Origin: an uncultured bacterium
GTDB taxonomy: Bacteria > Bacillota > Limnochordia > DTU080 > JAAYLA01
Reading direction: 5' to 3'
Assembly (NCBI GenBank): GCA_937983075.1
Contig: CALKAQ010000181.1
Coordinates: forward strand, 1 to 48,709
DNA length: 48,709 nucleotides
Of the stretch, positions 6,980-15,052 are shown one piece after another. Both the position numbers and the translations under genes were made by a program. The notes under the pieces are model-generated. The model was given only the letters and a program-made list of their open reading frames with translations, had not been told where the DNA came from and made no database searches. Within the stretch, counting starts at the first letter, position 1. Every line of letters begins with the position of its first letter.

Positions 6980-9124
6980 CTATGCCTGGTATTGATGCAT
7001 AAGCTGTGCAGCCACCGCTGTCACGAGCCCGTCGTGCGGCAGAACGTGAACGGGCGTTGGCGGCAATGAAGCGAGAAGCGCCTTGCCGTATCCCCGCCGC
7101 ACTACCCGGCCGTCGTAAATGACGACGGCTCCGCGGTCCGTGCGCGATCGGATGAGACGGCCAAAACCTTGTTTCAACCGCAAGGCCGTACGCGGCAACG
7201 TGTAGTCGTAAAACGGTCTTTTGCCTGCGTCCGCCAGACGCTGGGTGCGCGCTTTCGCCACCGGATGGCTCGGAACCTCGAAGGGGAGGCGTACGATGAC
7301 GACCAAGGAAAGCGCATCACCGGCGACGTCGACCCCCTCCCAGAAACTGTCGGTGCCCAAAAGCACCGAACCCGGATGACTTGCAAAGCGCTCGACCAGC
7401 TGATGGCGAGGAGCGTCCCCGTGCGCCCAAAGCGGGATTCCCGCATCGCTGAGGATCGGCTCGATCCGCTGTTTGACTTGCTTCAGCAATGTATGAGACG
7501 TAAACAGAACGAACGCGCGGCCACCGACCGCGGTGAGGAGGCGCGCCAAACCCGCCGCGAGCATGTCGGGAAATGCGTCGTCCGTAGGATCGCATATATC
7601 TTCAGGGACGAACACGGCCGCCTGTTCTTCGTACGCAAAGGGCGACGGCAGAATGAGCTCTTCCACCAGAAGCGGTGTTTCATACAGCCCGATCCGTTCG
7701 CGGACATACTGAAAGCTGCCGCCCACGGCCAACGTCGCCGAACAACATACGAGACTTTGAATGCCTTCGTCGAGCCAGCGGCGTATGGCCGAGCCGACCT
7801 CAAGCGGTGCGGACGACAAAGCCACCTGAAACTCATGGTTTGCGTGGCGCTGACGTCGTCCTTCAACCCAGAACACATGGTCGGGATCTTCGGCGGCGGC
7901 AATCTCCGCGACGGCGTGGAGCATGTGCACACCCCGTGCGGCAAATGCTTCGACTTCCTGCGCCATGGGGATCCATTCCGAAGACTGCGTCCGCAGCATT
8001 GCTGCGAGATCCGCCAGCGAATCGGCCAATCGCTCCAGCTCGTCAAGCCAGCGGTCCGCCGCGGGTTGCACGAGTTCCCGCCACGACGCATCAACAACAA
8101 TCGTCGCTTGAACGGGTGTGTCGGTGAATGGCTCTGGCACGCCTTGCATTGTCAACCACTGGCCGATCACCTGAAAAAAATGGTCTCCCAAATCGCGGAC
8201 GCGGTGCAAATTCGGCAGGATTGTATCAGCAATGAGATCCAAAGCTTGTTCGGCCTCTTCCCCGTCTTCCGAGCTCAGGCGGCTTTGCAGCGCAGGCAAT
8301 ATCCCTTTGGCTTTCCCTGCGCGCGCTGAGCGTGCCAGACGGCCGAGAAACTGGTGCCAGCCGCCTTGAGTGAGACGAAAGCCGAGGTGATCGGTTGCGA
8401 CGTCTTCCAAGTGGTGGGCTTCGTCGATGATGACGTGGTCGTAGCGGGGGAGCACGGCGCGATCGGTGTCCCAACCGATTCGGCTTCGCACGGCAAAATC
8501 GGCGAAAAGCAGATGATGGTTGACAATGAGCAAATGCGCTCCTTCCATTTCCCGGCGTGCTTTGAACAGATAACAGCGGTCGTAAAACGGACAAGCCTGG
8601 CGTGAGCACGTATCGCTCTCAGCAGCCACCTGTTCCCATACCGCGGACGAGGGGGAAAACGGCAGTTCGTGACGGCTGCCTTCTTCCGGACCGCTGACCA
8701 CCCATTCTCGAATCGCGGCGAATTGCATCTCTTCATCCGGCTCGAGCAAATCGCCGGAACTCGCCAACACGCTCTCATAGCGCTGCAGGCATAAATAGTT
8801 GCTCCATCCCTTGACCAAAACGGCTTTGAGCTCCGGCATCTCGGCTTGGCGGACGAGAGGGATGTCTTTGTGAATCAGCTGTTCCTGCAAATTGATGGTG
8901 TGAGTCGATATGACGACAGGCCGATCGGACGCCAACGCGGCACGAGCCGCGGGAATAAGATAGGCAAGCGATTTGCCGGTGCCGGTTCCCGCTTCGATCA
9001 GTGCGACGCCGCCTTTTTGCAACGTGGCGGCAACTCGCTGCGCCATGAGCGACTGCTGTGGGCGATGTTCATAGTTTGGCAGTTCTCGAGCTAAAGCTCC
9101 CCCGGGAGCGAATGGATCTGCCAT
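6980..9124 (-). CDS. dinG: DinG/XPD-family ATP-dependent DNA helicase
   Basis: A 714-aa superfamily-2 Fe-S helicase. It shows Walker A EAGTGTGKS, the iron-sulfur cysteines (one in YLCLQRY, then C-x4-C-x5-C in CSRQACPFYDRC), motif II IIDEAHHLEDVA and late motifs (LLGTDSFWEGVD, GFGRLIRSRTDRG). It lacks the N-terminal DnaQ-type exonuclease domain that lengthens Bacillus subtilis DinG to over 900 aa, so it is more like YoaA or a short DinG. Start ATG 9124 follows GGGGAGG by 6 nt. It probably unwinds 5'-tailed, R-loop or damaged structures. A 17-bp inverted repeat lies just upstream. Confidence 0.92.
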   Translation of the reverse strand: MADPFAPGGALARELPNYEHRPQQSLMAQRVAATLQKGGVALIEAGTGTGKSLAYLIPAARAALASDRPVVISTHTINLQEQLIHKDIPLVRQAEMPELKAVLVKGWSNYLCLQRYESVLASSGDLLEPDEEMQFAAIREWVVSGPEEGSRHELPFSPSSAVWEQVAAESDTCSRQACPFYDRCYLFKARREMEGAHLLIVNHHLLFADFAVRSRIGWDTDRAVLPRYDHVIIDEAHHLEDVATDHLGFRLTQGGWHQFLGRLARSARAGKAKGILPALQSRLSSEDGEEAEQALDLIADTILPNLHRVRDLGDHFFQVIGQWLTMQGVPEPFTDTPVQATIVVDASWRELVQPAADRWLDELERLADSLADLAAMLRTQSSEWIPMAQEVEAFAARGVHMLHAVAEIAAAEDPDHVFWVEGRRQRHANHEFQVALSSAPLEVGSAIRRWLDEGIQSLVCCSATLAVGGSFQYVRERIGLYETPLLVEELILPSPFAYEEQAAVFVPEDICDPTDDAFPDMLAAGLARLLTAVGGRAFVLFTSHTLLKQVKQRIEPILSDAGIPLWAHGDAPRHQLVERFASHPGSVLLGTDSFWEGVDVAGDALSLVVIVRLPFEVPSHPVAKARTQRLADAGKRPFYDYTLPRTALRLKQGFGRLIRSRTDRGAVVIYDGRVVRRGYGKALLASLPPTPVHVLPHDGLVTAVAAQLMHQYQA

Positions 9125-9144
9125 CGGCCGCCTCCCCTTCCCAA

Positions 9145-9183
9145 GCAATTGCGCCAGACGTCACCAACGTCCGGCGCAATTGC
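9145..9183. repeat. 17-bp inverted repeat between the glycosyltransferase gene and dinG
   Basis: The left arm at 9145-9161 and right arm at 9167-9183 are complementary at 16 of 17 positions, and the remaining pair can be G-U in RNA. The loop is 5 nt. The stem contains GCAATTGCGCC. No U-tract follows in the minus-strand direction, so a simple intrinsic terminator is unlikely. It may be an operator, a factor-dependent terminator or a repeat element. Confidence 0.6.
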
Positions 9184-9219
9184 TTCTCTACGGAATACGG
9201 AAGGCCCTGCCTCGGTCAG

Positions 9220-10041
9220 TCAATCCTCTTGCCTTCCCCAGCGGTCGACCGCACGCAGCAAACGACTTCTGTCGATGATATTCGACAACGACGTGCGCTC
9301 GGACAGCAAGTGCAGCCCTACGAGCACGGCGAGCAACGCGATTTTGCCCCCTAGCCCCCACTGTTGCACGGTCAGCCAACCTGCGGCCAAACCGAACGCG
9401 TTCGCACCGCTGTCACCGAGCATCGCCTTGGCTTGCAAATCAACGGGCGCATACGTCACCATGGCGAGGGCGATCATGCCCCAGAGGGCGGCCATCTGCG
9501 GATCCGAGCTCAGCGCCGGCAGCACCAAAAGCAAAAGGATCATCCCGGCTTTGATGGCCCGGCCGGGCCGGACGTCGAGCAGATTGAGCATATTGGCCGA
9601 CATGGCAATGATTGCGCCGTCGAGCAACACCCATACGGCCGGCTTCGTGGCGTCATACGCGAGCAACAGCGAGAGCAGCGGGATGAACAACGCTTTGAGC
9701 GCCCCCGTTGAAAGCCGGCCCGCAGCGAACTGTCGCCAATGGCCTCGCAAGCCTGTCGCGCTGCGATTCCCCGCGGCATCGTCGAGCAGTCCGATGAGAG
9801 CTGCGCCAAATATCCCCGCTGCGAGGCGAACAGCGGGATCGTAAGCCGCCAAGCTCCCTACAGCCATCGCCGCCATGGCAGCGGAAGCGGCGGGCAGCAG
9901 CCCGACTGCCGTCGGGATCTCTTCGCGGCGATAGTTGTACCGCTTCAACCCTCCTTCCGCAAGCAGCGTCATCAAAGGCGGCAAACCAACCATGATGCTG
10001 ACCACTACCCCGCAGGCGACGAGCCAATACCACGGATTCAT
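9220..10041 (-). CDS. MraY/WecA-like phosphoglycosyl transferase (glycosyltransferase family 4)
   Basis: A 273-aa polytopic membrane protein (about 8 TM segments) related to undecaprenyl-phosphate sugar-1-phosphate transferases. Motifs seen are LIGLLDD on a cytoplasmic loop, NMLNLLDVRPGRA (like the NxxNxxDGxDGL motif, altered) and AMLGDSGANAFG. It is shorter than MraY (about 320 aa), and the N-terminal loop is reduced, so its substrate is unclear. Start ATG 10041 overlaps the upstream stop (TGATG). It is tightly coupled to the family-2 glycosyltransferase, SteB and SteA genes, so it probably builds a lipid-linked envelope glycan connected with division or wall assembly. Confidence 0.75.
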   Translation of the reverse strand: MNPWYWLVACGVVVSIMVGLPPLMTLLAEGGLKRYNYRREEIPTAVGLLPAASAAMAAMAVGSLAAYDPAVRLAAGIFGAALIGLLDDAAGNRSATGLRGHWRQFAAGRLSTGALKALFIPLLSLLLAYDATKPAVWVLLDGAIIAMSANMLNLLDVRPGRAIKAGMILLLLVLPALSSDPQMAALWGMIALAMVTYAPVDLQAKAMLGDSGANAFGLAAGWLTVQQWGLGGKIALLAVLVGLHLLSERTSLSNIIDRSRLLRAVDRWGRQED

Positions 10042-10709
10042 CAAGCATTCCGCCGTTCCCACAAAGCTCGTACGATGTGACTGAACTGCTTGCCCCGGTG
10101 CACAAACCCTTGCAGCCCGCGCCCGGTTTCGCGATGTGTCAGAGCGAGCGGCATCTCTTGCACTCGAAATCCGCTCCGCAGAGCGTCCAGCGTCAGAGCG
10201 ACTTCGAAGCCGAAACCTTCGCAGCCGCGAAACGCCTCCCACACTTCACGACGCAAGGCACGCTGACCGGAAAGGGGGCTGAGAAACCGCTGTCCCGTCA
10301 AACGGTACAACCACCACTGTGCGAACCGTTTCACCAAACCAAAACCACCACGGCGCCCCGCCTTGCTCCACGAAGCGACGACCATGTCCGCTTCGTCTCG
10401 CAAAACCGGCTCAAGCAGGCGAACGGTCGCCCACGCTGAACCGGCCAAGTCGGCATCGACAAAAAGCAAGTACGGTTCGCTCGTTTCCGCCACACCGGCT
10501 GCAACGGCATGTGCTTTGCCGCGGTTGGACTCCAGCCGGACGAGGCGAGCGCCGTGGCTGCGTGCGATGTCTGATGTCGCATCCGTCGATCCGTCGTCGA
10601 CGACTAAAATTTTTTTCGGTTCAAGCCAGATCGACAGCGAGCGAAGCGTCAAGCCGAGCCGCTCCGCTTCGTTGTAGGCCGGTACAATTGCGACGACGCC
10701 TCGGCTCAT
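10041..10709 (-). CDS. family 2 glycosyltransferase
   Basis: A 222-aa GT-A fold enzyme with the N-terminal VAIVPAYNEAERL, the nucleotide-sugar site VVDDGSTD and a metal-binding DAD (FVDADLAG). A basic segment follows (KAGRRGGFGLVKRF), then FGFEVALTLDALRSGF as in dolichol-phosphate-mannose-synthase-like enzymes. No TM segment is evident, so it should work at the inner face of the membrane with the neighbouring MraY-like protein. The start ATG overlaps the SteB stop (ATGA), and the stop overlaps the next gene. The sugar donor cannot be read from sequence. Confidence 0.85.
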   Translation of the reverse strand: MSRGVVAIVPAYNEAERLGLTLRSLSIWLEPKKILVVDDGSTDATSDIARSHGARLVRLESNRGKAHAVAAGVAETSEPYLLFVDADLAGSAWATVRLLEPVLRDEADMVVASWSKAGRRGGFGLVKRFAQWWLYRLTGQRFLSPLSGQRALRREVWEAFRGCEGFGFEVALTLDALRSGFRVQEMPLALTHRETGRGLQGFVHRGKQFSHIVRALWERRNA

Positions 10710-11545
10710 GGCTGCCCCCCAAGCCCGATATGGTGTTGCTCCGCCTCTTCAACCGCGGAAGCGATCGCTTCGGCGATGTAGTACCAGCTCAGCGACCCGT
10801 CTGCATCCGGCACGATCGTCCAGCGTTCGGCAGCAAGATGGGGCATGGCAGCCGAATCGAACTCGCCCGGCACGGCCAAGATGGCTCGCGTACCGTACCG
10901 CTGCAAAGCGGCATCAAGCTCTCCCGCGAAGAGTCCGCGCCGATCCGGCACAAATACGATGATATCCGGCTTCCCTCGAGCGGCAGGAGCACCGTCCAAA
11001 TGAAAAACGCCGCTGGCCACCAACGCCTCCAACGTCTGGTCGACCTCTTCTCCCCATATCATGCCGGCCAGCGCCCGCCCCAGTGCAGCGTACGGCTCCG
11101 CGCCGGATGCCGCAACGTCCGCGGCTCCGGCAGCCGACTCGGTCAGGCGGTCACGGTGCCATGTGAGCTGACGCACCTCACCGCCATGCAGCTGCAGGAA
11201 CTTGACCCACGGCTCAATCGCCGGATGAAATGCGGCTTCGGCAACGATCGTCACTTGAACGTCTTGAAGCGAACGGCCAAACAGCTGGCCGCCGGCATCC
11301 CAGATTAAACGCTCGTAATCGCCGAGCGATGTCTGCACTTCGTCGAGCTGCGCCAGCAAGTGGGCGTTCTCCGCCTGAACCATGCTCACTCGTTCTTCAA
11401 TGCTGCGAATGAGGTTTTGCTGCTCGCGCCGCAGCGTATCGTCTTCCGCCAAAGACATGCCGATCACCATTCCCAGGCCCAACGACAAAAAGACGGCCAC
11501 CAACGACGTCAGGTGGTACCGAATGTCGACCAGAATCGTGATCAC
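10706..11545 (-). CDS. steB: SteB/MctB-family membrane-anchored protein
   Basis: A 279-aa protein with a single N-terminal TM segment (VDIRYHLTSLVAVFLSLGLG region, about residues 6-30), then a coiled-coil-like stretch (residues 45-85, rich in Glu/Gln/Leu), then an extracytoplasmic alpha/beta domain. This is the architecture of the MctB (often annotated copper transporter) family, which includes SteB, the partner of SteA in Corynebacterium division. The SteA gene directly upstream supports SteB over a copper role. The start is taken as GTG 11545. A GTG at 11560 overlaps the GGAGG site and is less likely. Confidence 0.75.
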   Translation of the reverse strand: MITILVDIRYHLTSLVAVFLSLGLGMVIGMSLAEDDTLRREQQNLIRSIEERVSMVQAENAHLLAQLDEVQTSLGDYERLIWDAGGQLFGRSLQDVQVTIVAEAAFHPAIEPWVKFLQLHGGEVRQLTWHRDRLTESAAGAADVAASGAEPYAALGRALAGMIWGEEVDQTLEALVASGVFHLDGAPAARGKPDIIVFVPDRRGLFAGELDAALQRYGTRAILAVPGEFDSAAMPHLAAERWTIVPDADGSLSWYYIAEAIASAVEEAEQHHIGLGGQP

Positions 11546-11576
11546 CCTTTCCAGCCCCACCTCCGCGCGAGCAGGT

Positions 11577-12695
11577 TTATTTCCCCAACAGGAGGCGCAA
11601 GTTCAGAGCAAACAGTGTGTACCATTGCTGCACGGTTTCGGACAAAGCGAGTACGAGGAGCAAGGGGACCAAAGCCGCGACCAGCACTTGCGCAATGTAG
11701 CGCCGAGAAGGCCGCCCGCGGTACAAATGGCTGACCCCCTTCGCATCGATCAATATCGACCCGACCTTCAGACGAACGAGGAACGTGCTCGCCATCCCCT
11801 TGCGTCCTTTTTCCAAAAAGTCGACAATATTAGAGTGCGTGCCGACGGCCACGATGAGCCGAGCTCCCTTTTCATAGGCTACCCATAAAGCGACGTCTTC
11901 ACTGGTTCCCGGTGCTTCGATCACCGCCGCTTGCAGGCCAAGATGGTGAATCCGCTTGAGCCCTGGGGCGCGGCCGTCCGGATAGGCGTGGACAAGCAGT
12001 GCGGCGCCGCATTTCAGGGCGCGATCCGTCACGCTGTCCATGTCGCCGACGATCAGATGAGGCTTGTAGCCGCACTCGAGCAAGGCGTCGGCTCCCCCGT
12101 CGACCCCGACGAGAAGCGGCTCATTTTCAGCGATGTAGGAACGCAGAGCCTGTAAATCCGCTCTGTAATTGTGTCCCCGGACGACGACGAGTACGGTTCG
12201 GTTGTGAAAATTGACGGGCAAGGGGGGAATTTGAATGCGTCCGAAGAGACCTTTTTCTTTGTAGGCGTATTCGAGGGTATTGACGACAAAACGATCGACT
12301 TCGTCTTCAAGATTTTTTCGCGCTGCGGCGAGCGCCGCCTTGACCTCATCGATGCTGCGTTCGATCCCGTGGCCAATTTTGCGGCCTTCCTGATAGACGG
12401 CCCCGTCGACGATTTTCAGAGGCAAGCCTTCTTTCACCGCGCTGAAAGCCGCTTGCCCCACTTGATCGACAAGGCAAACGCCCCCTTCGAGCAGCAGCAG
12501 CGGCCCGGGATTCGGGTATCGCCCACTGACGGACGCGGCCGCGTTGATGACTGCCCGCACTTTTTTCGACAGCAGTCCTTGAGCTGCGACCTCGTCGATG
12601 TCTTCGTGGTCGATGACGGCAATATCCCCCGGCACAAGGCGCATCACTAGGTTTTTGGTCCGCTTGTCTTTGCGGGCGATGCCCCGAAGTTCCAA
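11577..12695 (-). CDS. steA: SteA-like cytokinetic-ring protein
   Basis: A 372-aa protein with an N-terminal MELRGIARKDKRTK and VPGDIAVIDHEDIDEV, a thiamine-pyrophosphokinase-like Rossmann core (GVDGGADALLECG, LIVGDMDSVTD) and one C-terminal TM helix (YIAQVLVAALVPLLLVLAL). This is the SteA family, whose Corynebacterium member is recruited to the division ring and works with SteB on peptidoglycan cleavage. Start TTG 12695 has GGGGAGG 8 nt upstream and restores the family N-terminus. A TTG further up overlaps the ribosome site. It lies 93 nt after spo0A. Confidence 0.85.
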   Translation of the reverse strand: MELRGIARKDKRTKNLVMRLVPGDIAVIDHEDIDEVAAQGLLSKKVRAVINAAASVSGRYPNPGPLLLLEGGVCLVDQVGQAAFSAVKEGLPLKIVDGAVYQEGRKIGHGIERSIDEVKAALAAARKNLEDEVDRFVVNTLEYAYKEKGLFGRIQIPPLPVNFHNRTVLVVVRGHNYRADLQALRSYIAENEPLLVGVDGGADALLECGYKPHLIVGDMDSVTDRALKCGAALLVHAYPDGRAPGLKRIHHLGLQAAVIEAPGTSEDVALWVAYEKGARLIVAVGTHSNIVDFLEKGRKGMASTFLVRLKVGSILIDAKGVSHLYRGRPSRRYIAQVLVAALVPLLLVLALSETVQQWYTLFALNLRLLLGK

Positions 12696-12788
12696 CCCCG
12701 ACGCCTCCCCAGGCAAGCACCATTGGCGCGCACCCCTCTTAGTATCCGGCGAGGCGCAGGGCTCGTATGCAGTGGTCCAGCGGCAGAA

Positions 12789-13571
12789 TCAGGGCGTTCG
12801 AAGCTGCAGACGAATGTGATCTGCAATGCGTGCGATGAACAGCGAATTGGTGGGCTTCCCTTTGGCGATGTCGATGGAATACGCAAACAGCTCGTAATTC
12901 ATCTTGATTTCGCCTTTGGTCCACGCGCGCTCGATCGCGTGCCGAATCGCTCGCTCCACCTTTGCCGCCGTGGTGCGATAGCGCTGAGCAATCATGGGAT
13001 AAAGACGCGTGGTGATTTGAGAAACGAGTTCCGGATCTTGCACGACAAACCCGATCGCATCCTTGAGATAGGCGAAGCCTTTGAAATGAGGGGGGATTCC
13101 CAGTTCCACCATGAGTTTGGATGCTTGTTCTTCCACTATGGCCCAGCGCTGCTCATGAAGAATCCCGGCACCGTTGCTTTGGGGTTGAACGAGCTGACGG
13201 ATGCGAGTGAACAGCGTATCGATGTCGAACGGCTTCATGATGTAGTAATCGGCCCCCAACGCGAGCGCCTGTTGGATTAAGCTTTCATGTCCGAAAGCCG
13301 TAAACATCAATACCTTGGGCCGTTTGGACAAGTCTTTCAACGCTTCGAGGACACCCATACCGTCAAGCTTGGGCAAAACCAAGTCGAGCAACAGTACGTC
13401 GGGCTGAAGTTCCCGGCACGCTTCAACCGCACTGATTCCGTCATATACGGAGCCGAGAAAGGCAAACCCTGGCTCATCAGCGGCGTACTCGGCGATCGCG
13501 TCACAATGGCTGCGATTATCGTCGGCGATGATGATCCGCACAACGCTCGGCTCGATGTATGTGTCGATCAT
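12789..13571 (-). CDS. spo0A: master sporulation response regulator Spo0A
   Basis: A 260-aa response regulator controlling entry into sporulation. The receiver domain (about 10-130) has the acidic pair Asp17-Asp18, phospho-acceptor Asp63 in LLLDLVLPKLDG, Thr91 and Lys113. The C-terminal Spo0A-specific helix-turn-helix domain includes AAKVERAIRHAIERAW and the closing NSLFIARIADHIRL. Start ATG 13571 has TTGGAGG 7 nt upstream. A longer frame upstream would run through the spoIVB terminator and is rejected. The spoIVB-spo0A order is universal in Bacilli. Confidence 0.98.
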   Translation of the reverse strand: MIDTYIEPSVVRIIIADDNRSHCDAIAEYAADEPGFAFLGSVYDGISAVEACRELQPDVLLLDLVLPKLDGMGVLEALKDLSKRPKVLMFTAFGHESLIQQALALGADYYIMKPFDIDTLFTRIRQLVQPQSNGAGILHEQRWAIVEEQASKLMVELGIPPHFKGFAYLKDAIGFVVQDPELVSQITTRLYPMIAQRYRTTAAKVERAIRHAIERAWTKGEIKMNYELFAYSIDIAKGKPTNSLFIARIADHIRLQLRTP

Positions 13572-13597
13572 AAGGCACCTCCAATTTTTCTCTTTTC

Positions 13598-13620
13598 CCC
13601 TCCCTTCGCCGGAATCCTGC
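13598..13620 (-). promoter_or_regulatory. possible sigma-H promoter for spo0A
   Basis: After the spoIVB terminator the minus strand reads GCAGGATTC (13620-13612), matching 7 of 9 positions of the sigma-H -35 consensus RWAGGAWWT. A GGAAA stands about 13 nt further on, where GAAT would be expected. Sigma-H control of spo0A is established in Bacillus subtilis. The -10 match here is poor. Confidence 0.25.
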
Positions 13621-13636
13621 AATATAGAGCGATGAG

Positions 13637-13679
13637 AAAAAAAGAAGGAGGCTGAACAGTTCATCTCCTCCTTCTTTTT
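13637..13679 (-). terminator. intrinsic terminator after spoIVB
   Basis: The arms AGAAGGAGG and CCTCCTTCT enclose a loop of about 17 nt and are followed on the minus strand by a run of seven T. A run of A/T on the other side lets it work in both directions. It lies 10 nt beyond the spoIVB stop and separates spoIVB from spo0A. Confidence 0.85.
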
Positions 13680-13687
13680 GCTTCAAC

Positions 13688-14983
13688 TTAGCCGGTCTGC
13701 CGCAATTCATCGCTTCCGTCCTGATTGCCGTGAACAAGCAATCCGGCTTCATAAGCCATCCACTCGGCCAGGATGCCATAGCCGCGGTGCGGGTCGTTTA
13801 CAAATACGTGTGTTACGGCTCCGACAATCATCCCGTCTTGAATGATCGGGCTGCCGCTCATGCCTTGCACGATGCCGTTGGTCTTCGCAAGCAGCCTGGG
13901 ATCGGTCACCCGAATGATCAACCCTTTGTCATCCGGGCTGCTTTGACGTCGGACCTGCAAAATTTCGATCTCAAAACTTTCGACCCGTTGACCATCGACG
14001 ACGGTGAGAATCGTTGCCGGACCGGGTTTGACTTCGTGTGCCAACGCTACCGGAAGCGGTTTCTGCGTCGTGTCCGGTGGGACTTCAAGCTGCCCGAAAA
14101 TTCCGAAGTTCGTATTCGTATCGATGCTGCCGAGCGTGCCTTTGCCCTCTTCGAAAAAGCCTCGTTTTTCACCTGGACGGCCCCGACTTCCGGGTGTCAC
14201 CCCGTGAATCGAAGCACTTACAATCTGTCCGATGGTCATCCCACCGGTCTCGCCCGACGGACCATCGGCGATGCGGTGCCCCAAAGCGCCGTACCGTCCC
14301 GTCGCGGGATCCCAAAAGGTGAGCGTGCCAACACCTGCCGCACTGTCCCTCACCCATATGCCCAGCATATAGCGCTCACTGTCGCCGTTTGCGACCGGGT
14401 GCGGCATAACGTTCAATCTGAGTCGCTGACCTCCCCGCTCGACGACGATCGGCATCGGTTTGCCCAGGCTGCCGTATTCTTGGGTGAGCGATTCGAGCTG
14501 AGCTCCGTGCGAAATGGTCTGGCCCGCAGCTTCCACAATGACGTCTCCAGGCTGCAACCCGGCGTCACGCGCAGGATACGCGATGCGACCACCAGGGCCG
14601 ACGACCGACGTCACTTGTGTGACAAGCACTCCATGCCCCATGAGAACGCCGATGGCATGGCCGGACGGCACCAGCTCGAGGCGGGGCACCACGTCAACTT
14701 GTGCCCTGCGCAGCGGAATGCCGAGCAAACTCAGCTGCAAGTCCTCCGCTGCCAGCTCGGTATCCGGCGCTCGGACCGCAACGCCGTCGCGTCCCAAATC
14801 CGTCACCCAATCGGGGTTATCCGTTTTCGCACGCAAGAAAGGGCCGAGATCGAGAATAAATTCTTGGCCGGGCAATAACCGCAGATGGGCGGGGAACGAC
14901 AGTGCGGAGTAAATTTGGGTGCCAATTCCCCATGCGGCCATCAGAAGGGCAATGCTGATGATCCACGTAACGATTCTTCGCAT
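13688..14983 (-). CDS. spoIVB: SpoIVB serine peptidase
   Basis: A 431-aa sporulation signalling protease (family S55). It is made in the forespore and secreted into the intermembrane space, where it triggers SpoIVFB processing of pro-sigma-K. An N-terminal TM anchor spans residues 5-27. A PDZ domain (about 115-195) includes GLQPGDVIVEAAGQ. The peptidase domain has His236 in GALGHRI and Ser378 in GMSGSPI, at the same numbers as in Bacillus subtilis, and Asp361 in RVTDPR. Start ATG 14983 has GGGGAGTG 10 nt upstream. It lies between recN and spo0A as usual, and its sigma-K target gene sigK is also in this window. Confidence 0.97.
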   Translation of the reverse strand: MRRIVTWIISIALLMAAWGIGTQIYSALSFPAHLRLLPGQEFILDLGPFLRAKTDNPDWVTDLGRDGVAVRAPDTELAAEDLQLSLLGIPLRRAQVDVVPRLELVPSGHAIGVLMGHGVLVTQVTSVVGPGGRIAYPARDAGLQPGDVIVEAAGQTISHGAQLESLTQEYGSLGKPMPIVVERGGQRLRLNVMPHPVANGDSERYMLGIWVRDSAAGVGTLTFWDPATGRYGALGHRIADGPSGETGGMTIGQIVSASIHGVTPGSRGRPGEKRGFFEEGKGTLGSIDTNTNFGIFGQLEVPPDTTQKPLPVALAHEVKPGPATILTVVDGQRVESFEIEILQVRRQSSPDDKGLIIRVTDPRLLAKTNGIVQGMSGSPIIQDGMIVGAVTHVFVNDPHRGYGILAEWMAYEAGLLVHGNQDGSDELRQTG

Positions 14984-15052
14984 CGGCTGCGTTCACTCCC
15001 CGCAACGTTCTCGAGATAGCATGCCCGGGGAATGAACACAGCTTGAACGCGA

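Noticed and set aside
12696..12788. Sigma-G/F-like promoter between spo0A and steA (GCATA and GATACTA)
   Set aside because: The spacing is 19 nt and the -10 has a mismatch; the pattern is too loose to call.
13572..13664. Longer N-terminus for spo0A
   Set aside because: The extra codons run through the spoIVB terminator and lack homology; ATG 13571 has a proper ribosome site.
14984..15052. Forespore-type promoter before spoIVB (CATGCTA)
   Set aside because: The -10 fits CATNNTA, but no -35 element is found at 17-18 nt upstream.
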